Positions 28,609 through 42,897 of a stretch of 64,000 bases of DNA are shown here, in pieces (positions within the stretch are counted from its first letter, which is position 1; each line of letters opens with the position of its first letter). This stretch comes from Cruorifilaria tuberocauda (taxonomy: Eukaryota > Nematoda > Chromadorea > Rhabditida > Onchocercidae), in NCBI GenBank assembly GCA_013365365.1, contig JABVXU010000210.1, positions 1-64,000 of the forward strand, written 5' to 3'. A program made the translations under genes and the position numbers. A model generated the notes under the pieces. That model ran no database searches and was not told the DNA's origin. It saw only the letters and a program-made list of their open reading frames with translations.

Positions 28609-30259
28609 GCGCAATTGTCGCAACTTCTTCACAACAGCTTTAATCAATTAAACACAAAGTTTATTTACTAAGTTTTCTCTTTGATAAATTATCAAATTAA
28701 ATTAAACAGTAAAATAATTTACAGTAATGATTAATAGAATAGTAAATGATAATGATTATTTGTTTTTAAACTATTACTGATAATGATAATGATAAAATCA
28801 AACCAATGATAGCAATTAATGATAGTGATAGTGATAGTGATGATGGGTGTTGATGATATGCTAACAATGGCAATATCGATGAAGGCGGAGTTAATTTAAT
28901 GTAACAGTGAGAAGATTTTTTTTTTTCGGCGAAGAACGAAATAGAATTTAGAAAAAAAAAAAGAAATGAAAGTTTTTGAAAAGATATAATTTTTAGCTTT
29001 AATAAAAGTATTAAATTAATTATCAAACAGGTAAAGGTAGGAAAAATTTCCTAAATTTAATCGATATCCGATCGCATTCTATCACTCAATCGATTTGATA
29101 TTACTTAAACTCTTAAGCATAAATAATTTTCAAAATTCAATCATACAATTTTTCATTCATTCATTCATCTAATTTCTAGAAATAGTTATTTAGTAGTAGA
29201 ATATTTCACGTAATAGTTATAACCGTGAGAATATTTCACGTAACAATTCAGTGATAGCTATATGACGGATATAAAGTTTCGAAAAAGTTTAATATGAAAA
29301 TAACGAATTGATTATTTTAATGTAAAATACATTATTGATTCAGAAGCATACGTAGTATTTCATGCAAATAAGGGCGACATTATTATATTCAAGAGTTCTC
29401 TTGCCTATATGCACAGATGTTAAGGTTAAAAGGCCAAAGGTCAATATAAAGAACATATAGTTGATTTAAACTTCGTCATACAATTTTCCATAATCAGTAG
29501 AGTGTAGGAAAGGCAAAGAGGAAATTTAGCTCATTTCCAAACCAAATACTTTTTCGATGTTTTTTTTGTTTAACTTCTTCGTTCCGAGCAGCTGACATTT
29601 TGAAATTCTCACATAGAAAAATTCTCGAAGAATTTTTTCTTCAAGCAAAATGATAAGGAAAGGTAATGCTTTTTTTTACTTAACTCTTCCTAAAACAGTA
29701 AGTTATAAACGAATAAAGTAAAGGAATTCATTCACTTCGATTATTTCAGTATTTCGGTGACAAATTCAATTGAATGAAATATGAGGAGGTAAACGATATA
29801 TGACACTTCCTTAATGTATTTACACATTTCCTCAAGTTTGCTATTATTTAAGTGAAAATAAAATAAAATCAGTTTATCAATATGATATGAAAATGATAAT
29901 ATAATCGATGGAATTTCCGTAAGATAATATGATAATGATAATGATAATGATAATGATAGTGATAATATATATCAATAGAATTTCCACAACGTAATACTTC
30001 ATTTCTTATGATTTTTCAAATGATCATATTATGATTATGAGAATTTCTCATAATCAGAATACAATGATCATCATTACAATGATTTTTCTCCAATCAGAAT
30101 ATAGTTTCATGATCATGAATACAATGATCATCATTATAATGATTATTATCTTAATTTGATACATGAAATAACAATTAATGTTTTAATTCATTTTGTAATG
30201 AAAAAAGAAATGGGAAGTAAAAAATTTTAATTTATTTTAACAACAAATTACGTCACAGA
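28609..30259. other. GPCR upstream region, no gene seen
   Basis: Contains TGATAG/TGATAA runs at 28775-28850, AATGAT repeats at about 29930-29965, and imperfect palindromic ATGATCAT/ATCATTA phrases at 30020-30150. It probably includes the receptor's promoter, but no site can be assigned. Confidence 0.5.
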
Positions 30260-30330
30260 TACACACGCACACACACACACACACATGTACACACACATGT
30301 ACACACACACACACACACGCACACACACAA
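30260..30330. repeat. (CA)n microsatellite, interrupted
   Basis: ACACAC runs interrupted by two ACATGT units and a few CGC changes. Confidence 0.95.
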
Positions 30331-33300
30331 CATATACACCTATTAAACTTATCGAACAGTAAATAAAACGTCAAATGTCAAATATGAATGAGTCATTTGA
30401 AATGAAATTTTCCTCATAAGTGTTTCGAGACTGTTACATGATAAAATGATAAACATGATAAAATCATGACTTATCAAATTTTATCAGAATTTATCAGATT
30501 TAATTCATACAAGATAATATTCAATTGTGGTAAATGGATTCGTATTTGATAAAAAATAGGAAATATTAAAATGTCAAATAAGAAAATATTTTTTTGAAAA
30601 GAAAAGTTTTATTGAGTAAATAAGTATTTAATATAATAAGTATTTAATTAACTAAAGTAAATTACAAAACAATCTATTAAACCATTCCTAAAACAAAACT
30701 ATTATATGTACATATGTATTATTACGTTTTTTAATTATCTTTTCACACTTGCAAGAAAATTTTTGAAAACAAACCATTAAAATAATCGTATAATACTAAG
30801 TGAAGAGAGAAAGAGAGAGAAAGAGAGGGAGAGAGAGGATGAAAATTCTAAATTAGTATTATCTGATCATATAAAATTAAAAAGGTTTTGCTGCCTCACT
30901 CATATGAATTTCCATTTTCCCTTTTCTATCTTTAATTATTCAATTTCAGTTCTTGTATGATTAATGAGTAAAAACGAGTAAAAAGCACAAAAAAAACTGA
31001 TCTATTATATCCATCTCTACGAATTTCTCTTTAATAATTTATTTATTTAATTATAATTTCATACTTAAATTTAACACTTAAAAATAAAATAGACAACTGG
31101 TAGATGATTAGATAAAAAGGGAAAGTATATGTATTAAATGTTTCAATTAGTTCTTTTATAATTAAAATTAAAAAATTTTATAAATTTTATTTTGTAATCA
31201 AAATTAAAAAAATTATTCAATGTTTTATTGCACAAACATTATTTCTAATATTTACACTTTCATTCAATCAAATAATCGCTTTTTTTTCGTTTTTCTTAAT
31301 TTGCACTTTTCATGCTTTCTTTTTTTTGTTAAATAATAATAAACAAAATTTCTATTCTATTAAAAATAACGAAATATACACAAAGACACATGAAAATAAT
31401 TGTTTTACCTATTCAATTATTCATCATAATTCAGGTTGAATCAATATTTACCTGTTCAATTAATCATCATAATTCAAGTTGAATCAACTTGGTTCTATTA
31501 AATGAAGTTTATTGTGATGGATAAGTAAGTAATAAGTATTCGTCATTTTTCTTTCTTCTACTTCTTTTCAAGGGATCTATCAAAGGATAAGTTTTGCAGC
31601 CAATATATTTTTATTAAATCCAAAATTTCCCTGATTGCAAAGTAAAAATTCCCACATTCACTGACTAGCACTGCTGCGAATATTTTTTCTTTTTTTTTTT
31701 AAACTTAAAAATTTAGAAAATAATTTTTTCCAATAAATGACAGTTGTAGAAAATTTTCTTAACAAAAATTAGCAGTAAATATTTATTGGTTAAATGAACG
31801 AATGATCATAAATAATTCAAAAAGTTAGTGATATTTCAAATTGCACGTTCATTTTTACTGTAAGTCTGTTAGCAATAGATTTAAGGATACGTTTAAAATA
31901 CGTCTCTTTTGTGACGTATAAAATGATAAAGTACAAATTGTGCCATACACTGACTTGTTGATCATTCAAAAAAAAAAGAAATTTTTTATTTGAACTCTTA
32001 CAAATTGGAAAGATCAGAAATCGTAAGCTAATAGTAATTCATTCATTCAATAAAAAGTATTAAACTTTTTTTACAATTAAATTTTGAGAAGGAAAATAGA
32101 GATATTATTGGGAAATTTTGGTGAGAGAAGAAAAAAGAAAAGGAGGAATTCATTTTCTAAGCTTTATTTATTTATTTTCCCAATAGATTTTCCATATCTC
32201 TCAAAAAAAGAGAGAAAAAAAAATGCATGAAAATCAAGAGAGCATAAATCATAGCTAGACTAACTCTGCCAATTTTATCTCATTTCAAATAGCTAAGGCT
32301 ATTCTACTTATCATATTTGAGATAATCATAGTTACTTTGATCAAATATCAAATGATCAATGTGTTACTTATCACATTTGAAATCTTCTTGGCTATTTATA
32401 TACCTAAATATAGCCTAATGGTTAGGAACGTTACGTAGCAACAAATGAATAGCACATCGCTGGGCTGTTTAAAAAAAAAGGAAGAAGAAAAGGTTAAACA
32501 GAAAGTTCAACGACTGAAGCTGATGATGTTGAAGACTGGAAGAGAAATGTGTTAGCTAGGCAGCCAAGAGCCAAATAAAGCATACTAAGGCATCACTGAA
32601 CTATGGACTTATATATATATATATGTATATGGAAGTATCTCTCCCCCGCTTTCTCCCAAATGAATGGTATGTTACATTGGGGGAGAAAAAGTAAAACTAT
32701 CATTGATGAATTACCAGTTATTGATCGAATAGAAATTTTTTATGAGCATACATTTGAATAACTAGTTAGAACTGTTGTAAACAAATTTGATTAAATTTGT
32801 TTTCATTGATATCAACTGTAAAACACGAATATCTGTGTGGGAAAAAATATATAAAGTTATCAAATTGAATTTTCCCGGTTGTTCCCGGGAGAATAAACCG
32901 ATTAAAATATTACTGGAGAAATTTATTGGAAAAAAGCGGGGGAGAGATTAGAATATAATTCGTAATTTCAGATCAACAATTAAATAATAATAATTTTTTC
33001 AAATATACTTATATAAAGAATAAACTAATTGTTTTCCTTATTAAATTAACGTAATATTCTAATCGATAAGCTAGATAATAAAAATTAATGAATTAATGAA
33101 TTTAAACAAATCAAAATACTAATTAATCTTAATACCAATTAAGCTTATTCGATCTTGCGAAATTAAGCCTTACCAAACCAGTGTTTATATATTTTTTTGA
33201 CTACAGGAATGTAAATATAGCTTAGTATATGTATGCTACTATGACAATTGATTAGAATGACATCATCAAATCAAGCAATTTGACCTTTCGGTGCTAAAAC

Positions 33301-33629
33301 TAAACTCACTAATAGATAAGTTAAAAAGGATTAACAATGCTTCTTAATTACTGGATAGCACATTTGACGGTTATAGTAATTGAATAAAAAGGTAGAAGTT
33401 TTTTTTTGTAATTGATGGTTACTTCTTTTAACTTAACTTATAATAATCAATCAATTAAGTTGTAATTGATACTTATAGTACTTATATACTTATAATACTT
33501 ATGATATAACAACCAGTTAAGTTCAAATTTATATAAGACTAATTTATAAATTAGTTTAGACTTGGAATAATTCAGCGAATTAACTAATCTAATTTAATTA
33601 ATAACTGAAAATGAATACAAACATAACTT
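30331..33629. other. gene-poor AT-rich DNA
   Basis: GA-rich run at 30800-30840. A duplicated phrase at 31409-31490 (TTTACCT(A/G)TTCAATTA near two TTGAATCAA). (TA)n near 32610-32630. A short Lys-rich plus-strand frame near 32480-32550 lacks splice sites. Nothing supports a gene. Confidence 0.55.
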
Positions 33630-33888
33630 ATTGTGCAAATATTTTCATATTATGATTTCTATTATATATTATGATTTATTACATTTATTATAGCCTGGTG
33701 AAACCTATAAATATAGGTTTCATGAATACAAGAATACCTTGATTATGCAAATATTTTTATATAATTTCCATTATATATTATAATTTATTACATTTATTAT
33801 AGCCTGGTGCTATAAATACAGGTTTCATGAATACAAGAATACCTTGATTATGTAAATAATTTTATATGATTTCAATTATATATCATGA
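33630..33888. repeat. tandem repeat, about 2.4 copies of 109 bp
   Basis: The phrase TTTATTATAGCCTGGTG occurs at about 33684 and 33793, and GGTTTCATGAATACAAGAATA follows it both times. A third, partial copy begins at about 33850. Confidence 0.85.
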
Positions 33889-36800
33889 AATGTTATATTC
33901 ATCGTGATATTATGATTACGTGATTTCCAGCGTTTGCAAATGAAGACAATTAGATTTATAGGAACAAAGAGTCTGGAAGTTTTGCTAAATAAAAAGTATT
34001 CTATTTGATAGATATTTGTTGCTTTCTTTTGTTCGCTAAACAAACTTTTAATAAAATCCATGGGAATATTAATAAACTCTTTTTAAACTGAAATCTCAAG
34101 AAATGCAAATGAGTAAGAAAAAATAGATTAAATTTGAATTTCATCGTTTTGCTAAATAATAATCATTAAATAGTAATCAATATAATTTGATATAGTGAGA
34201 AAATACTTACATTAGTGATAATTTCCAATGAGTAATAAATTCTGTAAATTTCAGCAACTTTATCAAAGTCGTTTTTTCAATTCTTCAGCAAGCTTTCCTT
34301 TTTATCTGTTGATTTCTTATCAAAGAATTTCTTTTATTTATTGATAATATAGTGAATTAATGATTTTTCTTCTCCTGCAATTCATACTTACTTCTTACTT
34401 AAGTTTCTCTTCCTTCTTCAATTCACACTTATTTACTTACTTACTTGAAGTTTTTCTTTTCTTTCTGCAATTCACACTTATTTACTTACTTATTTACTTT
34501 GAATTTAACAGCTTTTGAATTGAATTTCCTGTATTTGCAAGGAGCGAGTAGTAATTTGCCTTCAACTTTTCTTTTTTTTAGCTTTAACATCATCCGTTGA
34601 AGCTAACGTTGAATTATTGAGTGGCAAGTATTCAATTAGTACCAACAGATTGTTTCGATTTTGACAAGTTTGATATGTTACGTCAAGTTATCATTGAAAT
34701 GTTTTTTTTTTTCGTACAACATCGAAAATACGTTGAAATTTGAGAATTTCCGGATTGAATACTTCAACCGGATTTCAATCATAAATAATAAATTTCTTGC
34801 GGACATCTAGCCTGAATTTTGATTTTCTTGATTAGGAATCTCGTCGTTCTTTTCACTGATTACAAATTGATAAGATCATTTTTCATTTGATAGAAATCAA
34901 TGAAAGATTTCATTCTATTATCGAATAGAAGTTTACAACTTATTTGTGATAAAATGATTTCCATATTTCCTTTGCGATTTTCCTTTTTGAAATGCAAAAT
35001 TCGCATTTCGTATTATCAATATCAAACGATTTTGGAACATTTCTTAGCCAAGAATTCTTCAGTGTTGATTGGCATTTCAACTCTAACTATATTCAATGCG
35101 ATATTTCATTTAATTATTTGTTAGCTATTTGTTTCGAAAATTCAATTTAAAGCAATTTTGCTTAATTCTTTCCTGTTTTTTTATTTTTGCTTATGCAGAA
35201 GCTTTGCAGAAATGCTGAAAATGTTGCGATAGGGATTAGTTATTCAATCAGAGGCTATTTTTAATGGATAATCTGAAAGATTACTTAGCACATACTGTCC
35301 AAGTTACATTGATAAGCTTAAAAAGCCTTAGCCAATCAGTATCTGTTTATCAACTCTATATATTTGCAGTGATCTTAATTAAAGTAATGTTTTAGTTGAA
35401 GATCTTTTCGTTTTTCAGTTCCATTTTTCACCGATATTAATTTGTGATGCTGAATATCAACATTTACAATTCTTCTTCGCTATTGTTTAAAGTGATTTTA
35501 ACACTGTAGCGATCATTATTATCAGTAATTATTATGGAATTTGATTTCCTTCGTTTCGAGTTCGAGTTCGAGTTCAAGGTTCTTTTTCGATTTCTCGAAT
35601 TGATTTCTCATTAATTGCAAGTTTTAGTTTTTTTTTTCAAAATCTTTTGTTGGTTTAAATTCGAACTGTAATTGATCACATTTTACAATCATTTCAATCC
35701 TTTCCCCAAACGGTGCAAAAACTTTAAATTTCATACAGAAACACTTCTTCATTGATTTACTTTCATCAGAAAAGTAGAAAAGAGATATAAGTAGAGAAGT
35801 AAAATAAAGACAAAATATATTAGCTTTCTACTCTAGTAATTTACTTTGTAACAAGTAATGAATACTAATAAGGATATTACAGTGAATCGATAAGCACATT
35901 TTAAATTTACTTTGATCATTTTCTTACTATCAAATCAACCCATATTTCAGGCTGAGCAAACTCTTGGTTTGAAATTAATTTGGAAATGTTGATATCATCC
36001 GTCTTATCATATTGTACAGAAGTTGAAGATAAGGTCAAAAGTCACATATAAGAATGAAGCATTTAAAATATTCTACCATTCAATGAGAAGTAACGCTAAT
36101 TGAAATTGACTTTTTTCTTAACCTATCATTTTTTCATTCTCATTTTTCTTACAATTTATCTTTTTCCTATCACTGACCAATGGCAACGAAAATTTAGTTT
36201 TGTTAAGTCCAATAATTAGCCTTTATTGTTAATGTTGAAAGAAAAAATCCTCCGCAAGAGTTGGAATATCCCGGGATTAGACTGCTCAGGACTGCTAAAA
36301 AAAATCCAAAAGTTTTACTGTAATAAGGAATATTATGAGTTAAAAGAAGTATAAATATGTCACAAAATCATAGTTGAAGTCTGATTGCTTGAAAAGAGCA
36401 ATGATTTTGGATGTATCAGCCATTATGTATGAAATTGATATTTAAACGTAAAGGACAATTTGCGCAATTAGTTAAAGGAAAATTATGCTTATTGTGTTTC
36501 ATATATTATTGAATAGCTAATTAACTTCTACAATATTTAAATCATACAATGATAAAAGAATTGTTACATTGAGATAATCTTAATTGAACAAAAATATATC
36601 TAAACTTGATAGATTTTATTTAATGTTCCCCTCCCCCTCCCTTCTTTTTAGGAAAGACAGGAAAATTTGTAATTTTGGTAGCAGTAAATAGAAGCTTATT
36701 TCCAATATTTAAGTTTGAATGAAAATTTTAAATTACTATTATTACTATTAGTAATCTAATTGATAAAATGTAATTCTTTAATTAACTGACATGTGATCGG

Positions 36801-37253
36801 TGTATAGTGAAGAGCATCGTGTAAATTTCTAAACAATTTAAATTTATCAATTCTAAAATTATTTTGAATAAGATTTCAACTCTTAGTGACCATTTAAATT
36901 TCCATTTCTTTGCTCTTTTCGAAATGTTAAAGATGTGGAATGATCGCTTTAATTCAAATGACACATTTAAATAGTGATAATTAGCGAAAGGATAAATTAA
37001 TCTATTATCTTCAAATTTCCATTCTCAAGCTTTTCACTGTACATAGGAGATATATTAGTTGATCAAAGAACTGCATTTTATCATTTAGCTTACTAGATAA
37101 TTTTTATTTTGCTAAATTCAAGGAAAAATTAATATTTTAAAACCAAAAAATTAATTAATAATTAATAATTAATAAGACTCAAATCACTTGCAAAAAAATT
37201 TTTAGTTAGAAAATCAATTAGTTAGCAGTTATAGCTATTATATTTATTACCTT
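33889..37253. other. gene-poor AT-rich DNA
   Basis: Contains a roughly 60-base repeated phrase around 34378-34500 (CTGCAATTCACACTTATTTA type, with TTAC runs) and GAGTTC runs near 35560. The open frame at 34900-35124 (plus) is a low-complexity translation with no exon context. No gene supported. Confidence 0.55.
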
Positions 37254-37260
37254 ACCTTAC

Positions 37261-37380
37261 CAATAGATCTCAAAGCCTGCTATTTTGTTGATTATTCTTC
37301 ACAGATTTCACAAATGTCGCAGTCTTAGTAAATATTTGCATCTGAATGTCGTTAGTGCCAATTGCACGAGTCAATAATGC
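37261..37380 (-). other. possible isolated exon
   Basis: Minus-strand stretch with an acceptor (TTTTTTTAG) before 37380 and a donor (GTAAGG) after 37261. One frame reads RAIGTNDIQMQIFTKTATFV and continues to a TGA about 13 bases before the donor. Either a last exon with a fortuitous donor or a non-coding exon. No family recognised. Confidence 0.25.
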
Positions 37381-38187
37381 TAAAAAAACACATACTTTAT
37401 ACATTTCACTTCAAATTCATTCCATAAATCATTTCAGATTTATTAAGAAAATTAACATAAGCTGTAAAGGAATCAGAAATTGCATTATTAATGAAGGATA
37501 TCATCTAGAATTCTTCCTCATGTGATGCTAAATAATATTGTTAAATAGATCAATATCAAAGGGAATAACAAGTCAATTTTCGATCGAACACTCATCATAA
37601 GTTAGTTTCTTCCGACAAAATCAAATTTGCTAAATAATAAAAAGCAGTAACAATCATTTAATTACATTTAGCAATAACAAGACAGCATGATTCATAAACT
37701 TCACCAAATTTTCCATAAGAAACTGAAGTTATTCAAAATCAAAATATAGTACACTAACAACAGAAGAAATTATTTGTTTTATTAATTTTAATGAAGAATC
37801 TATTTCTGCTTATCAATAATGAGATAATATTTTCAGTGATACGGAATATGTCACAGCTGACATGAAAACTTTCTCGACGAAATTAAATTTTTCGTACAAT
37901 AAAAGCAAATAGTAATGGGAAAAAAAGAGAAAAAAAAAATGAAAGTACTGACTATTAGCTTAGTTTCTTTATCTTTTATTAAATCATTTGCTGCATACAA
38001 TGAAAAGCTTTATCAATTCTAGGTTAGGTGCACACCTGTAAACTTACACATGCTTCTTTCTAATCTATAAATGCCTTGAGGCAATATTTCTAATCATTCC
38101 ATCATATCAGATGATCATATATAGATATAAATATGGTATAAAGCATAATTCAGTACGTAGTATCACTTGCATTACGTAAGTCAATCG
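37381..38187. other. 3' flank of the CCP gene, no gene seen
   Basis: AT-rich; probably includes the 3' untranslated region of the sushi-domain gene, whose stop codon is at 38188-38190. Confidence 0.5.
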
Positions 38188-41100
38188 TCATGGAACAGTG
38201 TACGTTTTAAGAAGCATTTCTTCAGTAGCTGTCTTGCTTGATTCATGTCGCTGTCTGATCCATCGATTTTGCCGGTAAACAGCTCGAAACATTATGACAA
38301 ATATAAGAGATAAACAACATATTAATGCAAATAATAAAACGGCAATCGAATCATCGTCTAATCCATTTTTATCTACAATTTAACGGCTGGATAATATTTA
38401 AGATGAGGACAGATACCACGTAGAACTTTTTTGAGAATGATATTTTCTCACAAATCTACTAATTACTTGCCAACTTCACTTAAAGAAAACAAAATACTCA
38501 ATTCCCGAATTCATTAAAAAAATTGGAAGTACCTGCAATGCATTCAGGTAATGAATCATTCCATTGACCTGATTTCAAGCATTCAACCATCTCACTACCA
38601 TATAAGGTGTAGCCTTCCCAACATTTAAACCATATCTGCACTCCGCGCCGAAAAGTAGTATTGGATAGATCGGAGGTGACGTAAGCACCTTTCTGAATGA
38701 AAGGTTCAGGACAGTTCACTAAAATGAATGAAGCATTTTGTGCGCAAGAAAATTAGACTTTTTTAAAATTTTCATCAGGATTTAATTCTCTCGATTATAT
38801 CATCATAAAGCAGATTTTTTATTTAATCAAAGAATAAAATTTACATTTCGGAATACAACTTGGCCATTTGGATGGATACCAACTGGAACCGGAATGTAAT
38901 TCGGAATTTAGGCACACTACTGATGAAGGACCAATCAGACGAGTTGCATTGTCTTTGCATCGTAGCTCCATCTGTAATGCTACTAATAGCATAATGTTTC
39001 GTCTAAAACTCATCAGTCTATCAATTGAAAAATTACTTTGACGAAAGTAAATCGAGAACAAATTGAAATAAATCGTAAAGAAGCGTATACTAAAATGACT
39101 ATTACGAACTTTCATTGAATTTCTGAAATATGTTGTAGGTTGTTTGTATACATAACTATTGAATACCTTTGTACCAAGTGGTAGTGGCGCTTTCGGAGGA
39201 GGACAGCTTGCTGTCTTTCCTTCACAATTACTCATACTTGGTATGAAATCAAGGAAACGTGGAATTTGTCTGATCGTGCAAATATTTCGGTTAGCTGAAA
39301 ACAATCGTTGACATGCAAGATGCTGAAATATCCGATCATATCGTTTAGCACGTTTTTTTAACAGTTCTTTTTTTAATTTACCCTAATTAATGCATCTTTT
39401 CTTTCTTATCGTTGGGTACATGAAGTAGCAATGAAGAATTATTGGAGAAATTTCTTGATTACCACTGCAATCTAATGATTTCTACCGTTTGATAAAGAGA
39501 TGATCAGAAATCTAGTTAAAGAGCATTTAAAACAGTTCTGAAGATTGCATCTTGACCTATTTTTGTAGGTAGAATGCTGTTTTACTAATTCTATGTACAG
39601 GAATAAAAATAAAATCTCAATAGGAAATAACGAAACATACCACAGTTCGGATACTTGAAACCACTTGGTACATCGTTAACTTCGTGAACCCATTCACTAT
39701 TAATACATCGTAAGGTATGTTTCCCTGGTGGATGTAACGTATTTTGCGCTAAAGCACATCTAAATAGTCTATTTACTGCACCTTTTATCTTATCATTGTT
39801 TTATTTTGTGACGCTTTCATCTTCATGTTATCCTGGAAATAATTTATACCAACTGATTACACTTAATGATTAGATTTGAAAAGCGAATAATATACAACTC
39901 AATCACTACTTACTGTTGCAGTTCACTCATATTACAATTTTAATTCAATTGAATTTGATGACATTGAAATAAATCATACTTAACAATCAGTGTATCATTA
40001 TATCTAAAAAATCGAGAGCTTCTACTAGTATTAATACGTAGTCCACGATGGATCAGATGAGGAAGTTCACATATGTGGAACGTTGGTTTTCCATAAACAC
40101 AACTTGGTTGAAAACTATCCATCGTACCATCACCGCTACCGATCAACAGCCATATACCGCCTGTTCCAGAACTATTCAATGTACAGCGTAGAAGCACAGT
40201 ATTCTGAAACAACGAATATTTGGGAGAAGATTTTGTAGTGTGTAAGTCTCACAAACATAAAAAATTATATACCAATGGATAAATAACACCTTTCTCAAGT
40301 TTCAATCGTCTTTCTGGCCCACAGCTTACTTCAACAACTGTTTCCGTTGCATACTGAAATAATTCGCATATCAGATTGATTAAGATTAATTCGAAAAGAT
40401 TAATTCTGATAGGTTGAAAATTAGTTTATAAATAATTCTGGAGGTCATACGCAATCGATGCAACATTAGGTTATATATTAGGTTACAATATTTTGAAGAA
40501 AATTTTCAGCTTAAGCTAGAACTCTAAAAGCCAATCAATCTATATGAAGTTCAAAATTCAAACTTACCTGACCTTTCGAATTAGCTTCGATAAAGAAACT
40601 TCGTAGCATTATGCGATCATCCAACGTTGCATTTATAATTGGTGATTCGCACCATTGCGGACTCAGCTCTTTACCCCATAGAAGCTTTTCGTCACCATAA
40701 TCTCCAAACTGAATTTCGCATAGATTTCGAAGAAACTCTAATTAACAGGTAATTTAATTTAATTGAACTAATTATCATAAGCTTTTTTTCAGGAGTTTAT
40801 ATAAGTAATGATGTTGATATTATAATTTATGATAAGATCCACACTGATATTCTTCTGATAATTCAAATGATCGAGTTTATCTATCATATTAATTAGAAAA
40901 TTCACACTTATTTCATTTCAGATTGATGCATGTAATAATGATATTTTCCAATTCTTTATGTCATATTTTCAATTTAAGCAAGAAATTAAATTTTCGAAAA
41001 TTCTTGAAATAACAAAGTTTGCTCTCAAATATTTAGTAGATGAGAGAGAAATGACTGATCGTAGATTGATCATACCTAATATCTATCGATATCTCGAACA

Positions 41101-41353
41101 GAAATCGATTACTTTTGCGAAATAATTATTGGATATTGGCATCATAACATTCGCAATTATTATTCACATGTTTTCCTAATGATAATAAAAAAAAATATCG
41201 ATAATAAATTACCGTATAATCGATATCTTCTCCAGTTATTTCCAAAATTCCTCCCACTGATAAAAATACGGTGAGTAGAAGGAAGAGTAAAAAGAGAAGT
41301 ACAATATAGTTCATTACCATCAAATAAGAATTCACTGTCGCTAAATGCCTCAT
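38188..41353 (-). CDS. sushi/CCP-domain type I membrane protein
   Basis: Probable cell-surface adhesion or clustering protein. Exons on the minus strand: 41353-41213, 40735-40568, 40353-40273, 40203-39980, 39759-39641, 39294-39110, 38971-38845, 38718-38533 and 38372-38188. All phases agree, giving 471 residues. Seen in order: a hydrophobic N-terminus (MNYIVLLFLLFLLLTVFL) acting as signal peptide; a Cys-poor N-terminal region; several sushi-like modules with the Cys/Trp pattern (LRCINSEWV; then CPPPKAPLPLGTK to KWPSCIP; then NCPEPFIQKGAYV to GQWNDSLPEC); one transmembrane helix (SIAVLLFALICCLSLIFVIM); and a short basic cytoplasmic tail ending in TYTVP. Sushi modules are frequent in complement-type and synapse-organising proteins. 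The exact ortholog is not recognised. The acceptor of exon 2 (TTAGAG) is weak. Confidence 0.87.
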
Positions 41354-42765
41354 GTTATATTCTTCAGGACGATAATGACAGAAAATTGAGTTTTATTCAA
41401 TTTATTAATTATCTAACAATAATAACACAATCAATGTTTATGAGCAAAACAAAATTTACTTTAAAATTAAAAGAGAAAAAAAAAACGAAAGAAATTTATT
41501 GAAATAAAAAGGTAATTTGATGATTTTCAATAAATAAAATGGATATTTTCTTGTGGAAAATAAAAATTTTCCACTTTTGGTTCAATGATTATTATTGAAA
41601 TCTCAATTATCTTTAATAAATTGTATAATTGTATGTTTCTAATTGAAGAAATTAAATACTTATATAAGAAATTAGATACTTATATTAGACATATCATCGA
41701 TAACCATATAGACATACCGTTTCATCCTGTAATTGAAGAAATTAAATGATTTCATGCATTGTCATAAATAGATAATCTAAAAAACTAAAAATATTTCATA
41801 CAATTCAGCTAAAATATACCATCTGTGTTAGTGGTTAAAATTATATTTTAAAAATGATAAACAAAGATAATTTATAAAAAGATATACTTATATCATCGAT
41901 AACCATATAGACTCATCGTTCAACTATTTCATCTTGTAGCATAAATCTTTGTTATTATATCAAATGCTATTAAATTGAATCTTATTATTCTTATCTTCAC
42001 TTTATCATCACTTTCTCAAATTTAATTTCTACCCTGCGGGTAAATTATTTGAATATTCTGTGGTATTAGAAATTTTCACTTTTATGAATATTGGGCTGTG
42101 TTAAATACCGACGAGCGGAAATAAAGCTATAAACATAAAAAGAACATAAAAAGAAGAATTATCACCATTTTGCTTACTTTTGTTTCATTGGCGTGTCCGT
42201 GCGGCGGTACTCAGAGATTGGTACAGTGCTGTGATATTGCCATATTCGGGTAAATGCTAAATGTAGTGCAATTCTAGCTGTAATATTCTTGCCCGAAGTT
42301 CATCTAATCGCTTTACCATATCTCAATTTCTAATTAACAGCTTGGTGTAGTGAATTCGCCTTATTTTTACTCTATATATTAACCTTTGGATTTGTATGAT
42401 CCAAGTTTTTTCTGACGCTGAACTATTTCTGAATATTTGAGACTTTTTTCTTTCGTCATTGTTTGGCCGTAACCTATCCCATCATTACCCTGTTCCGAAG
42501 GCATATAACTGCCTAATCAGGCTTTTCCTTACCTTTTCAAGAGCAATTTTTGGCCCTTTTTTTTCACTCATTTCCTCTTTATAGTTGTTTAGATTGGATT
42601 TTCCTATTGATTAGTGTTCTGCATTCGATCACTTTTTTCCACAACTAACATCGTCCGCGAAAATCCTATAGTAAGCTTGTATATTATGTTTTACTGAATG
42701 CTGAACTTTTATAGTTTTCATTGTTATCGGCATCAGCTAAAGAAGCTGAAATTTATTGTTATCAC
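41354..42765. other. divergent promoter region
   Basis: Lies between the start of the CCP gene (minus) and the F-box gene (plus). Contains a duplicated phrase, ATCATCGATAACCATATAGAC, at about 41693 and 41893. A more GC-balanced patch at 42190-42260 has no RNA-gene signature that I can recognise. Confidence 0.5.
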
Positions 42766-42897
42766 TCATGCACTGTTTCTTTTCTCTGGTTGATTTTCGT
42801 TCTGCGCAAAGTAGGGAGCGTTCCACGATAACTGTGCGCTTGTAGATGTTGCAGACATATTACCGGTTGACTGATCATACGGACTAAATTTATCATT
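42766..42897 (-). CDS. possible terminal exon of an unknown gene
   Basis: A 44-codon minus-strand frame with strikingly protein-like composition: SPYDQSTGNMSATSTSAQLS followed by WNAPYFAQNENQPEKRNSA and a stop at 42766. An AAATTTAG acceptor lies a few codons inside it. A competing 119-codon open frame in another phase of the same strand is Lys/Leu rich and looks like noise. The matching upstream exons would have to overlap the start of the F-box gene, and I could not find them. Confidence 0.25.
   Translation of the reverse strand, partial: NDKFSPYDQSTGNMSATSTSAQLSWNAPYFAQNENQPEKRNSA

Noticed and set aside
38819..39304. 161-codon minus-strand open frame as a single exon
   Set aside because: It contains an in-frame retained intron (38972-39109); the CCP cysteine pattern is restored only when that intron is removed.
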